DNA of 64,000 nucleotides from Bacillota bacterium (GCA_023396225.1 JAEWWT010000015.1:1-64000); one strand, 5' to 3'. Positions 7,473 to 16,116 are shown, numbered from the stretch's first letter. The notes: a model not told the origin generated them from the letters alone. A program made the numbers and translations.

Positions 7473-8837
7473 ATGAGAATTTCAATGAAAAAAATACTAC
7501 TAACAATGACATTAACAATTGTAACAATCATTTCTTTTGCTGCTATGACCTGTTCTGCGGCATCGGCAAAGTTAAGTAAGACCTCACTTGTATTAACAAA
7601 AGGTTATGCCTATACTGTATCAGTAAATGACTATGACGGAGATGTATCATGGTCCTCTTCTGACAAAAATATTGCAACAGTATCATCATCAGGAAAAATC
7701 ACTGCAAAGTCTGCTGGAGCTTGCTACATATATGCAGAAGTAGGCAAAGAATCATTAAAATGTACTATAAAGGTTAAACCATGTTCACTTACAGTAAGCA
7801 GCAAAAAGCTAAACGTTAATGAAGGAAGCAGTAAATATATTTCTTTAAGTACGAAAAATTCAAAAAATGTGTCAGTAATATCAAACGATACAAATGTTGC
7901 TAAGGCAGAAATTGTTTCTTGGAATAAAAACAAAGCAAAGGTTAAAATTACTGGTGTAAACAGTGGTACTACATCTGTAAAAATTTATTTTAAAGAATAT
8001 ACTGATATCTACAAGACAGTAAATGTTTCAGTAAATGATGTCATTAATTCAAATGATGATACATCTAATAAAGAATCAAACGGTGTAACCACAACTAAAC
8101 CAACTCAGGTAAATGGATCAAATTGTGTAACCACAACTAAACCAACTCAGGCAAATGGATCAAATTGCGTAACTATAACAACTAAACCAAGTCAGGTATA
8201 TGGATCAATTAATGAAATCATAAGTAAACTTACTCAGGGATATGGATCAAATTGTGTAACTACAACTAAACCAACTCAGGGAAATGGTTCAAATAGTGTA
8301 ATCACAACAAAACCGACTCAAGGAAGTGGATCAAATACTACAACCACAACTAAACCAACTCAGGGAAGTGGATCAAATACTACAACCACAACTAAACCAA
8401 CTCAAGGAAGCGGATCAAATACTATAATTACAACAAAGCCAACTCAGACAAGTACATCAAATGGTAGCTACAGCAATGAAGTCAGCGAAGTATTAAGATT
8501 AGTAAATGAGGAAAGAAAAGCACAGGGTAAGTCTGCGCTTGTACTTGATGACAAATTGAGCAACTTAGCAGAAATTAGAGCTAAAGAAATAAATAGTGTT
8601 TTCTCACATACACGTCCAGATGGTAGACAGTGGCATACTGTTTATTCTGATAACAATTACTCATATTCGTTCTCTGCTGAAAATATTGCTAAGGGATATA
8701 CCGATGCAGACAGTGTTATGAATGGCTGGATGAACTCAAGCGGACATAGAGCAAATATTCTTAATGATAAGGCTACAAAGATCGGTATAGCTTTTGATTC
8801 TAAAACAAATGCATGGGTTCAGTTGTTTGCAGCTTAA
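7473..8837 (+). CDS. Secreted BIG2-CAP domain protein
   Basis: 454 residues from the ATG at 7473, preceded by AAAGGAGG. Signal peptide at residues 1-29 (KKILLTMTLTIVTIISFAAM, then cleavage near ASA). An Ig-like BIG2 domain covers about 30-105 (VSWSSSDKNIATVSSSGKITAKSAG), followed by a second beta-rich domain to about 190, a Thr/Pro/Ser/Asn repeat linker (about 205-330), and a C-terminal CAP/SCP domain (about 333-454) with HTRPDGRQW, SAENIAKG and SSGHRANIL. CAP proteins of Clostridia are extracellular; biochemical roles are mostly unknown. No sortase motif or membrane anchor is present, so attachment, if any, would be through the BIG2 region. It has its own consensus promoter. Confidence 0.9.
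   Translation: MRISMKKILLTMTLTIVTIISFAAMTCSAASAKLSKTSLVLTKGYAYTVSVNDYDGDVSWSSSDKNIATVSSSGKITAKSAGACYIYAEVGKESLKCTIKVKPCSLTVSSKKLNVNEGSSKYISLSTKNSKNVSVISNDTNVAKAEIVSWNKNKAKVKITGVNSGTTSVKIYFKEYTDIYKTVNVSVNDVINSNDDTSNKESNGVTTTKPTQVNGSNCVTTTKPTQANGSNCVTITTKPSQVYGSINEIISKLTQGYGSNCVTTTKPTQGNGSNSVITTKPTQGSGSNTTTTTKPTQGSGSNTTTTTKPTQGSGSNTIITTKPTQTSTSNGSYSNEVSEVLRLVNEERKAQGKSALVLDDKLSNLAEIRAKEINSVFSHTRPDGRQWHTVYSDNNYSYSFSAENIAKGYTDADSVMNGWMNSSGHRANILNDKATKIGIAFDSKTNAWVQLFAA
8085..8455 (+). repeat. In-frame tandem repeats encoding a Thr-Pro linker
   Basis: About nine imperfect units of 42-45 bp encode variants of GSNxxTTTKPTQ within the CAP protein. The last units (8314-8445) are nearly identical, suggesting recent expansion by slippage or recombination, whereas earlier ones are diverged (one reads NEIISKLTQ). 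The translation remains open throughout. Confidence 0.85.
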
Positions 8838-9131
8838 TTTTTATATTGTAAGGCACTTTTGAAAATTTTGTGTAAATAAATCCAAGAGGCGAATTAAGAA
8901 TTGAATAAAGTTACATTAGCTATCAAAGCCACATGTAACGATTGAATTTAATATACCAAGGAGCATGCTCCTTGGTATATTAAATTTCTGGCGGATGGTT
9001 GAATGAGTTATCCTGTAATTTAGTCTGAAAGAAAGTATCGTATTCATTTTACATAGAATTTTTCAGGGTCTCTATCATAATGATGTAACTGATTTGTCAC
9101 TATTTGTAATAGTATTGTTCTTCAATTTTCC
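8838..9131. other. Intergenic region with a perfect palindrome; no gene seen
   Basis: Nearly 300 bases between two secreted-protein genes, with no supported ORF. Its only clear structure is the 42-bp palindrome annotated separately. The stretch after it (8990-9120) shows no recognisable motif. Confidence 0.6.
8945..8986. repeat. 42-bp perfect palindrome
   Basis: Two 21-base arms meet with no spacer at 8965/8966; the centre is GGAGCATGCTCC and the outer arms are AT-rich. Each strand can fold as a hairpin ending in T/A runs, so it may be a bidirectional terminator for the CAP gene 108 bases upstream. The length and perfection exceed a normal terminator. Confidence 0.85.
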
Positions 9132-9160
9132 TTGACTTATGGTATTTGTAATGGTAATAT
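9132..9160 (+). promoter_or_regulatory. Sigma-A promoter of the BIG2-repeat protein gene
   Basis: TTGACT 9132-9137, 17-bp spacer, TAATAT 9155-9160, 33 bases before the chosen ATG. It excludes an in-frame start at 9139. Confidence 0.7.
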
Positions 9161-9192
9161 TGAACCATAAGTTATTAAGGAGGCTATTTAAA

Positions 9193-10908
9193 ATGGTCAA
9201 AAAAGTATTAAAAGCTGCAGTATGTAATTTTCTTGCAGTTTTGATGGTATTTTCACTTGTTGCAATTCCGTCAAGTGCGGCTTCAATATCATTAAATTAT
9301 TCAAGCATTTCTTTGACAAAAGGCTATGCAACAACTCTGAAAGTCAGAGGTACTTCAAGTACACCAACTTGGTCAACTTCTGATAAAACCATTGCTACTG
9401 TATCATCCAGCGGACGAGTAGTAGGAAAGTCAGCAGGAACATGTTACATATATGCGAAAGTCGGAAGCACAAAGGTAAGCTGTAAGGTTAATGTTCTCTA
9501 TGGAAGACTTTCATCAACAGATTCAGAGATTTCCCTTGAAAGCGGAGATTCAGAATTTGTTACAATTACAGCTAAGGGCTCACATGCACTCAAGGTTACA
9601 ACAAGTGATAAGAGTGTAGCAAAGGCAACATGGGAAAGCTCATTCAGCGGTAACGATATTGACCTTAAAATCAAAGCTGTCGGACCTGGAACAGCAAAGA
9701 TCAAGGTTTATTTCAAGAATTATACATCAATTTACAAGTACATTTATGTTACTGTTGATGGTGCAACAGACAATAACAATAATAATCAGACGTCAGGTTC
9801 CATTATTACATCATCAACAAGTGCAACTGTAAATACAGGAAGTACAACATCAATTTCTGCATACTCAACAGTTGCAAATAAGATGGCAGTTTCATTCTCA
9901 GATGCTTCTGTTGCATCTGCAACTCTCGGAAACTGGAATGGAAGCTATGTTGATGTAAACATCAAAGGTCTCAAGGCAGGAACAACTACAATGAAGCTTT
10001 ACAGAACTGATAACAATGCAATTTACAAGAATATTACAGTTACTGTAAATGGCTCACAAAGCTATTATACCGTACTGTCTACATATCCTTCAAAGGCTCT
10101 TTCGTCAGATAGTGTTATAGAATATCAGCTTAATTCATATACTAAGAGATATATGCTTGTACCTTATGGTTATGATATTGCATATGTAAATACACTTTTT
10201 GCTGCAAATGCAGGAAGTTATAACTACTATACAGTATATTCTTCAAATCCTTCATACAGAGCAACAGGGGATTCTGTAAAAACATTTACAACTTACGTAA
10301 ATGGCACTAATTCAACAAGATATGTCCTTGTACCTTCAGGATTTGATGAAGCTAAGTATAATACTGAAGTTGCAAAATACACCAATTCTTATGAGTACTG
10401 GACAATTTTCAACACTTACCCAACAAAGAAGTATTATACAGATGTTGTAATGACATGGACAATTATTGATTCACAGACAAATCAGACAATTTACAGATAC
10501 ATTCTTTTACCTTACAACTACGATACAACAAGATATGATAATATCGTAGCTGCTGATAAGAATAATGCTGGAACAGGTAGCTATTATCAAGTACTTGCGT
10601 CATACCCAAGCAAGTTGCCTGCATCTACTGATAAGGTAATTTTCAGCTATGATTCAGTTACAGGTAAGTATACATATATGATTGTACCTACAGTTAACTG
10701 CAATTTTGTTGAAAGAAATGATAAGATAAGAGCATTTACTAAGGTTTGCAATTACTATGCAATTTACAGCACAACACCTTCAAAGCAGATTTCAACTGAT
10801 GAAATTAGGTCATTGACAACAAGCAGCAACCAGCAGGTTTACATGTTGGTTCCAGTGACACCTGATGAGTCAAAGGTTGCAGATGGACTTAACGGAAAAT
10901 TGTTTTAA
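9193..10908 (+). CDS. Secreted BIG2 protein with five unrecognised C-terminal repeats
   Basis: 571 residues from the ATG at 9193 (AAGGAGG upstream). The signal peptide is about residues 1-30 (ends SSAAS). A BIG2 domain at about 31-105 (TPTWSTSDKTIATVSSSGRVVG) is a close paralog of the one in the CAP protein upstream, followed by two related beta domains (about 106-190 and 200-285) ending with the shared YKxIxVTV motif. From about 290 to the end there are five tandem units of 50-58 residues with the pattern YYxVxSxxPSK, then Asp-x-Val, then RYxLVPxxxD. I do not recognise this unit. There is no anchor, so the product is probably released or bound non-covalently. It lies beside the CAP gene with its own promoter and terminator. 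Confidence 0.8.
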   Translation: MVKKVLKAAVCNFLAVLMVFSLVAIPSSAASISLNYSSISLTKGYATTLKVRGTSSTPTWSTSDKTIATVSSSGRVVGKSAGTCYIYAKVGSTKVSCKVNVLYGRLSSTDSEISLESGDSEFVTITAKGSHALKVTTSDKSVAKATWESSFSGNDIDLKIKAVGPGTAKIKVYFKNYTSIYKYIYVTVDGATDNNNNNQTSGSIITSSTSATVNTGSTTSISAYSTVANKMAVSFSDASVASATLGNWNGSYVDVNIKGLKAGTTTMKLYRTDNNAIYKNITVTVNGSQSYYTVLSTYPSKALSSDSVIEYQLNSYTKRYMLVPYGYDIAYVNTLFAANAGSYNYYTVYSSNPSYRATGDSVKTFTTYVNGTNSTRYVLVPSGFDEAKYNTEVAKYTNSYEYWTIFNTYPTKKYYTDVVMTWTIIDSQTNQTIYRYILLPYNYDTTRYDNIVAADKNNAGTGSYYQVLASYPSKLPASTDKVIFSYDSVTGKYTYMIVPTVNCNFVERNDKIRAFTKVCNYYAIYSTTPSKQISTDEIRSLTTSSNQQVYMLVPVTPDESKVADGLNGKLF

Positions 10909-10928
10909 AATATTATAAAGTTATTACG

Positions 10929-10969
10929 AATTGGCAGTATTGTTATTATGCACAGTACTGCCAATTTTG
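10929..10969 (+). terminator. Terminator after the BIG2-repeat gene
   Basis: 11-bp perfect stem AATTGGCAGTA/TACTGCCAATT (10929-10939 with 10956-10966) followed by TTG.TTATTT. Confidence 0.8.
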
Positions 10970-11077
10970 TTATTTAATAATTGTTATTGATTACAAAAGT
11001 AATAATAAATTGTTGTAATTTATTATTAAATACTGTATTATATTAATATATTAGTACATAACTAAAGGAGAGATACT

Positions 11078-11770
11078 ATGAGTGAAAATAATCCTCAGGA
11101 TATGAATTCTCAGAATTTTAACGAACAGAAGAATTTGAATTCTCAGCAATATGACGGAAATCAAGGCTTTTCTGATTTTTCACAGAATAATCAGCCACAG
11201 CAGAATATTGATCCTTACAATCAATATTCCTATAATAATCAGCAGCAGTATCAACAGACTTACCAGCAGCCATATCAGCAGCAATCACAGCAACCATATC
11301 AGCAGCAGGGATACACACAACAAAACATGTACCAGCAGCCATATCAGAATTATCAGCAGAGTTCTCCATTTGGTGCTCAGCCTGCTGTTTATCCAAAGTC
11401 CAGTGGAACAGGTATGGCAGTAGCTTCACTTGTTTTAGGTATTACCTCAATTGTTGCAGGAATCTTTATGTTTGTTTTTCCTGTTCTTTGGCTCTTGCCT
11501 ATTATCGGTATTGTTCTTGGAATAGTATTTAAGTGCAAACATCTTCCTGTTGGAAAAGGAATTTCAACAGCAGGAATTGTAACATCAATAGTTGGAATCG
11601 TGGCTCCGATTATTTTAATTGTTATAATTATATTGAATATGACATCAATATTGGATTATCTAAAGGAGAATTCTCCTGATACATATGAACAATACTATGA
11701 TCAGTTCTATGATGATTTTCCTGAATGGTTTGACGGAATGAAAATCGGCAATTATACAATTCAAAAGTAA
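11078..11770 (+). CDS. Gln/Asn-rich membrane protein, DUF4190-like
   Basis: 230 residues, RBS AAAGGAGAG before the ATG. Residues 1-105 are low-complexity Gln/Tyr/Asn/Pro (repeats of QPYQQQ). Two hydrophobic helices follow at about 112-150 (MAVASLVLGITSIVAGIFMF; LWLLPIIGIVLGIVF) and about 160-188 (GIVTSIVGIVAPIILIVIII), with an acidic tail of about 35 residues. The GTGMAVASLVLGI motif and the paired helices match DUF4190-type membrane proteins common in Firmicutes and Actinobacteria, whose function is unknown. The long disordered N-terminus should face the cytoplasm, since no signal peptide precedes it. It stands alone between two terminators. Confidence 0.65.
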   Translation: MSENNPQDMNSQNFNEQKNLNSQQYDGNQGFSDFSQNNQPQQNIDPYNQYSYNNQQQYQQTYQQPYQQQSQQPYQQQGYTQQNMYQQPYQNYQQSSPFGAQPAVYPKSSGTGMAVASLVLGITSIVAGIFMFVFPVLWLLPIIGIVLGIVFKCKHLPVGKGISTAGIVTSIVGIVAPIILIVIIILNMTSILDYLKENSPDTYEQYYDQFYDDFPEWFDGMKIGNYTIQK

Positions 11771-11773
11771 ATA

Positions 11774-11807
11774 AAAAGCAGCACCAGTAAAGGTGCTGCT
11801 TTTTTTA
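11774..11807. terminator. Bidirectional terminator between convergent genes
   Basis: 9-bp stem AGCAGCACC/GGTGCTGCT with A-run before and T-run after, so it can act on both strands. It overlaps the stop region of the minus-strand glycosyltransferase gene. Confidence 0.9.
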
Positions 11808-12761
11808 TCTTTCAGTTTTTTCTGTTTCTTTGACTATATATTTAGGACGGGATTTTACTTCAAGATATGTTCTTGAAAGATACTGGCCAAGAATTCCTAT
11901 AGAGAATAACTGTAAGCCTCCGAGAAGGAACAATGCACATAATATCGGTGTATAGACAGCAATATATATTTTTGCAATTAGTTTTACAATTATCCATATC
12001 AGCAATATAAAACCAACCATACATGACAGAACTCCGGTAAATGATGATACTGCAAGGGGAGCAGTAGAGAAAGCAAAAATACCTTCGAGTGAGTATTTGA
12101 ACAGATTCCAGAATGACCATTTTGTTGTTCCGGCAGCACGTTCAACATTTTCATATTCAATGTACTTTGTATTGAACCCTACCCAGCTGAAAATGCCCTT
12201 TGAAAAACGGCTGTATTCAGGAATATTTATGATTGCATCAACCATTTGCCTTGTCATGAATCTGAAATCCTGAGCGCCATCAACTATCTGTGTCTGGGAT
12301 ATCTTGTTTATGACTTTATAGAATGATCTTGCAAAGAATGAAAGCAATTTTGGCTGACCTTTTCTTGATATTCTTCTTGTTGCAGCACAGTCATAAGCGC
12401 CTGATGATACATATTCATACATCTGAGGTATAAATTCAGGGGGATGCTGTAAATCTGCGTCAAGTAAAACAACATAATCGCCCTTTGCATTTTCAAGCCC
12501 TGCAATCATTGCAGCTTCTTTACCAAAATTCCTTGAAAATGAAACATACCTTACGCGGCTGTCTTTTTCGGAATAATCCCTTAAAATATCAAGTGTAATA
12601 TCTTTTGAACCATCGTTCACAAAAACATACTCAAAGTTTAAATTGTCATGCTCTGATTTCATTTTGTCTGTTACCTTTGTTATTTCTTCATAAAACATTG
12701 GTAATACATCCTGTTCGTTGTAGCATGGAACAACAACGGATATTAATTGTTCTTTCTGCAT
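11805..12761 (-). CDS. GT2 family glycosyltransferase, polyprenyl-phosphate sugar transferase type
   Basis: 318 residues. The N-terminal GT-A domain (about 1-225) starts ISVVVPCYNEQDVLPMF and carries the DXD-like DADLQHPPE and the substrate-site segment GAQDFRFMTRQMVDAI. Two C-terminal membrane helices (about 233-260 and 265-295) and the tail GQYLSRTYLEVKSRPKYIV are characteristic of the DPM1/GtrB/YkoT-type enzymes that move a sugar from a nucleotide donor onto undecaprenyl phosphate at the inner face of the membrane. The donor sugar cannot be told from sequence. It begins 21 bases after glmS, so UDP-GlcNAc precursor supply and glycolipid synthesis are probably cotranscribed. Confidence 0.88.
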   Translation of the reverse strand: MQKEQLISVVVPCYNEQDVLPMFYEEITKVTDKMKSEHDNLNFEYVFVNDGSKDITLDILRDYSEKDSRVRYVSFSRNFGKEAAMIAGLENAKGDYVVLLDADLQHPPEFIPQMYEYVSSGAYDCAATRRISRKGQPKLLSFFARSFYKVINKISQTQIVDGAQDFRFMTRQMVDAIINIPEYSRFSKGIFSWVGFNTKYIEYENVERAAGTTKWSFWNLFKYSLEGIFAFSTAPLAVSSFTGVLSCMVGFILLIWIIVKLIAKIYIAVYTPILCALFLLGGLQLFSIGILGQYLSRTYLEVKSRPKYIVKETEKTER

Positions 12762-12782
12762 TTGAATTCCCGTTTCCTTTTT

Positions 12783-14609
12783 TTATTCTACAGTAACAGA
12801 TTTTGCAAGATTTCTAGGCATATCAACGTCGCAGCCTCTGAGGACAGATGTATAGTATGCAATCATCTGGAGAGGAACAACAGTAACCATCGGCATGAGT
12901 ATATCATCACTAACGGATGGAAGATCAACTCTGTAATCAACGCTTTCAGATTCAACGTTCATGCCTTCATGGCAGATCATAATTACCTTTGCGCCTCTGC
13001 TCTTTACTTCCTTTACATTTGAAGCAGTTTTATCGAAAAGTTTACGTTGTGTTGCAACAGCAATTACAGGCATATCTTCTGTAATCAGAGAAATTGTACC
13101 GTGCTTTAGTTCTCCTGCGGCATATGATTCACTGTGTATATAGGAGATTTCTTTAAGCTTCAATGAACCTTCCATACTTAATGCATAGTCAAGACCACGA
13201 CCTATATAGAGTAAGCTTTCAGCATTCATGATTTTTGAAGAAACAAACTGATATTGCTCTTTATTTTTCAGGCAGTATTCAATTTTTTCTGGCATATGAA
13301 TAAGATCAGCAGTAAGACTTCTGCATTTTTCTTCGTCTATTTTATTCTTTACCAAAGCAATTTTGAAAGCTATTACATACATAAAGGCTATCTGAACAGC
13401 GTAAGCTTTTGTGGAAGCTACGGATATTTCCGGACCTGCATTTGTGTACATAACCATTTTAGCTTCCCTTGCAATTGATGAGCCGACAACATTTACGAGA
13501 GCAAGGGTATCAGCTCCGACCTGATTACAAAGCTTCAATGCTGCAAGGGTATCAGCAGTTTCACCTGACTGTGAAATAATAATCACAAGATCGTCCTTGG
13601 TTACAAGTGGATTTCTGTATCTGAATTCAGATGCAATGTCAACTGTAACAGAAACTCGTGCAAGATCTTCAATAACGTACTTTGCTACAACTCCTGCATG
13701 CATAGCTGAACCACATCCAACTATGTAGATATTCTTGTAACCGTCAATCATTTCGTCAGTAAGCCCACACTCCGATAAATCAGGGAGACCATTTTTAACT
13801 CTTGGAGAAATAGTATTTCTTACTGCTGCAGGCTGTTCATGGATTTCCTTAAGCATGAAATGCTCATAGCCGCTTTTTTGTGCAGCTTCTATATCCCAGT
13901 CAGCGGTTTTCAGTTCTTTTGATATTTCTAAACCATGTAAATCATAGAATGATATGCCATCATTATTCAGACAAGCAATTTCATTTTGCTCCAGCAGATA
14001 ATAATTTCTCGTTCTATTAAGTATTGCAGTGATATCAGATGCAATAAAGCTTTCGTTTTCGCCTTTACCAACGATAAGCGGGCTTTCTTTTCTTACAGCA
14101 TATACAGTATTTCTATGCTCTCTGAAAATTATGCCTAGAGCATATGCGCCTTCTATTTCTGTAACAGCCTTTGAAATAGCTTCGAGAGGGTCACCGTTAT
14201 AATAATAGTCTATCAGCTTTGCAACTGTTTCGGTGTCTGTTTCACTTTCAAAGCCATATCCTTTGCTTATAAGGAAAGACTTTATATCACGATAATTTTC
14301 AATAATACCATTATGGACAATAGAAATTCTTTCATTGCCGATTGGGTGTGAATTAATATCAGATGGCTCACCGTGAGTAGCCCATCTGGTGTGACCTATA
14401 CCACAGGTAGCAGATAACTTTGAATCACTGCTTAGCTTTGCACAAAGACCATCATTGATTTTTCCTTTAGCCTTGACAGTTTTGATTTTATCACCGTCAA
14501 AAATAGCAACTCCTGCAGAATCGTAACCTCTGTATTCAAGTTTTTTTAAGCCTTGAACAAGAATATCAACGCTGTTATCATTGCCAACATACCCTACAAT
14601 TCCACACAT
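12783..14609 (-). CDS. glmS: Glutamine--fructose-6-phosphate aminotransferase (isomerizing)
   Basis: 608 residues from the ATG at 14609, giving the obligatory N-terminus MCGIVGYVG with Cys as glutaminase nucleophile after Met removal. An ATG four codons upstream overlaps the SD and would bury the Cys, so it is rejected. Glutaminase domain about 1-240 (HTRWATHGEPSDINSHP, VHNGIIENY); two SIS isomerase domains about 285-420 and 455-590 (SQSGETADTLAAL; STKAYAVQ); C-terminus DMPRNLAKSVTVE. It makes glucosamine-6-phosphate for peptidoglycan and other amino-sugar polymers in the cytoplasm. No glmS ribozyme core is apparent in the 189-base upstream region; instead it shares a palindromic leader with upp. 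Confidence 0.98.
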   Translation of the reverse strand: MCGIVGYVGNDNSVDILVQGLKKLEYRGYDSAGVAIFDGDKIKTVKAKGKINDGLCAKLSSDSKLSATCGIGHTRWATHGEPSDINSHPIGNERISIVHNGIIENYRDIKSFLISKGYGFESETDTETVAKLIDYYYNGDPLEAISKAVTEIEGAYALGIIFREHRNTVYAVRKESPLIVGKGENESFIASDITAILNRTRNYYLLEQNEIACLNNDGISFYDLHGLEISKELKTADWDIEAAQKSGYEHFMLKEIHEQPAAVRNTISPRVKNGLPDLSECGLTDEMIDGYKNIYIVGCGSAMHAGVVAKYVIEDLARVSVTVDIASEFRYRNPLVTKDDLVIIISQSGETADTLAALKLCNQVGADTLALVNVVGSSIAREAKMVMYTNAGPEISVASTKAYAVQIAFMYVIAFKIALVKNKIDEEKCRSLTADLIHMPEKIEYCLKNKEQYQFVSSKIMNAESLLYIGRGLDYALSMEGSLKLKEISYIHSESYAAGELKHGTISLITEDMPVIAVATQRKLFDKTASNVKEVKSRGAKVIMICHEGMNVESESVDYRVDLPSVSDDILMPMVTVVPLQMIAYYTSVLRGCDVDMPRNLAKSVTVE

Positions 14610-14649
14610 AAAAATCCCCATTCCTTTCTGCTACTTGTTTAGATCTTGA

Positions 14650-14680
14650 AACTGAACTAAGTTCAGTTAAGCAAAATTTC
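14650..14680 (-). promoter_or_regulatory. Palindromic leader motif upstream of glmS
   Basis: A 19-bp palindrome (AACTGAACT, central A, AGTTCAGTT; 14650-14668), then GCAAAATTTC on the plus strand. The same palindrome core and flank occur upstream of upp (15473-15500) at nearly the same distance from the start codon. Function unknown; an operator or leader hairpin is likely. Confidence 0.6.
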
Positions 14681-14798
14681 TGCTGAATAATTATCAACCA
14701 ACAACAGCCTGTTACAATTTAATGCCACCGAAATTAAACTGCATATACAGACTGTTGTATTAATTTATATTATATTATTTTCAGATATATATTTTTTC

Positions 14799-15428
14799 TT
14801 ACTTAGTTCCGAAAACTCGGTCTCCTGCATCACCTAAACCAGGAACAATATATGACTGTTCATTAAGTTCTTCATCAATAGTTCCACAGTAAATTTCGAC
14901 ATCAGAATGAGCATTTGTTACAGCTTCAATGCCCTGCTTTGAGGCAATAATGCACATGATCTTGATGCTCTTTGCTCCGGCTTTCTTAACAATATCAATT
15001 GCCTTGACAGCAGTGCCGCCTGTTGCGAGCATAATATCAGTAATTATAACATCACGTTCAGCAATATCAAAAGGAAGCTTACTGTAATATTCAACAGCAT
15101 TCTTTGTGTCAGGATCTCTGAAAGCACCGATATGCCCGATTTTAGCAGCAGGAACGAGCTTAACAGCACCTTCAACCATTCCAAGACCAGCTCTTAAAAT
15201 AGGAACGAATGCAAGCTTCCTGCCTGAAATTACTTTTGTTTTAGCAATTGCAAGAGGTGTCTGAACCTCAACTGTTTTAAGAGGTAGATCTCTTGTTGCT
15301 TCATAGCAGATAAGCATTGCTGTTTCAGAAACAAGTTCTCTGAATTCCTTTGAACCTGTGTTAACATCTCGTAATAATGATATTTTGTGCTGTACAAGTG
15401 GGTGTTCAATAGTTTTAACGTTATTCAT
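14799..15428 (-). CDS. upp: Uracil phosphoribosyltransferase
   Basis: 209 residues from the ATG at 15428 (an ATG four codons upstream abuts the SD). It converts uracil and PRPP to UMP in pyrimidine salvage. The PRPP-binding loop DIMLATGGTAVKAI and the C-terminal uracil-binding segment YIVPGLGDAGDRVFGT are intact, and the N-terminus IEHPLVQHKISLLRD is typical. Length matches the bacterial family. It follows rpiB on the same strand after 158 bases containing two hairpins and the palindrome shared with glmS, so it may be read from the rpiB promoter with leader control, or from its own promoter. Confidence 0.98.
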   Translation of the reverse strand: MNNVKTIEHPLVQHKISLLRDVNTGSKEFRELVSETAMLICYEATRDLPLKTVEVQTPLAIAKTKVISGRKLAFVPILRAGLGMVEGAVKLVPAAKIGHIGAFRDPDTKNAVEYYSKLPFDIAERDVIITDIMLATGGTAVKAIDIVKKAGAKSIKIMCIIASKQGIEAVTNAHSDVEIYCGTIDEELNEQSYIVPGLGDAGDRVFGTK

Positions 15429-15472
15429 AATAATTACCATTCCTTTCTTGATGTTTTGTGCTTTCTTTAACC

Positions 15473-15556
15473 TGAACTAAGTTCATCTAAGCAAAATTTC
15501 AAACGGCAGTTTGAAAAGCACAAAACTCAGAGTTTGAAAGATTTATCTTTCAAACT
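15473..15556 (-). promoter_or_regulatory. Structured leader between rpiB and upp; member of a local repeat family
   Basis: On the minus strand: an 11-bp perfect hairpin (15556-15546 with 15541-15531, 4-base loop), the box GAGTTTTGTG, an 8-bp hairpin TTTCAAAC/GTTTGAAA (15516-15497), then AAATTTTGC and the palindrome core TGAACT-A-AGTTCA (15473-15485). The first-hairpin-plus-box arrangement recurs at 27261-27331 and 34443-34506 with different arm sequences but preserved pairing. Confidence 0.55.
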
Positions 15557-15586
15557 TTATCCTCCCAAAAAAACTACATTTTTATT

Positions 15587-16033
15587 TTAGCTGTTTTTTT
15601 CTGATTCCAGCTGTGTAATCTGGTCAACTCTTCTCAGATGGCGACCGCCTTCAAAGTGGTTGTTTAAAAACGCATCTACAATTTCACAGGCAACTCCTGC
15701 ACCGATTACTCTTCCGCCCATGCAAAGGACGTTAGCGTCATTATGAAGCCTTGTATATTTTGCCATATATGTGTCTGTGCATACAGCAGCACGTATACCG
15801 TTGATTTTATTTGCAGCCATAGAAATTCCAAGCCCTGTACCGCAGATAAGAATACCTGTATCAGCTTTTTTACTGTTGATACAATCGCATACTTCTTTTG
15901 CAACAAGGGGATAATCACAGCTTGAGCCATCCATACAGCCCATTTCAATGAAATCAATGTTATTTTCCTTAAGATACGAAATTACTTCTTGTTTTAATGA
16001 GAATCCAGCATGATCACTGCCGATAACTATCAT
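15587..16033 (-). CDS. rpiB: Ribose 5-phosphate isomerase B
   Basis: 148 residues. It interconverts ribulose-5-phosphate and ribose-5-phosphate in the pentose phosphate pathway. Family motifs are the N-terminal GSDHAGFSLK, the active-site Cys in ICGTGLGISMAANK, GIRAAVCTDTYMAK, and NVLCMGGRVIG; length is usual for RpiB/LacAB. RpiB and allose-6-phosphate isomerase cannot be separated by eye, but linkage to upp (ribose phosphate to PRPP to UMP) favours the housekeeping role. Its promoter is recognised at 16088-16116 on the minus strand. Confidence 0.95.
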   Translation of the reverse strand: MIVIGSDHAGFSLKQEVISYLKENNIDFIEMGCMDGSSCDYPLVAKEVCDCINSKKADTGILICGTGLGISMAANKINGIRAAVCTDTYMAKYTRLHNDANVLCMGGRVIGAGVACEIVDAFLNNHFEGGRHLRRVDQITQLESEKNS

Positions 16034-16087
16034 TTATAAATCTCGCCTTTCTGAAATATTAATACATGTGTCGTTGGTTATTCAATA

Positions 16088-16116
16088 ATTATATCATGTT
16101 TGTTACTTTCATTCAA
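16088..16116 (-). promoter_or_regulatory. Sigma-A promoter of rpiB
   Basis: Minus strand TTGAAT (16116-16111), 17-bp spacer, TATAAT (16093-16088), about 55 bases from the rpiB start. Confidence 0.75.

Noticed and set aside
8085..8455. Regular repeats that could suggest a CRISPR array
   Set aside because: Units are contiguous, in frame and translate to a Thr-Pro linker; there are no unique spacers and no cas genes.
11118..11429. Frames opposite the Gln-rich protein gene
   Set aside because: Repetitive CAG codons keep the other frames open; no SD or recognisable product.
14610..14798. Possible glmS ribozyme upstream of glmS
   Set aside because: I could not find the conserved ribozyme core or cleavage-site context; only a 19-bp palindrome and AT-rich sequence are visible.
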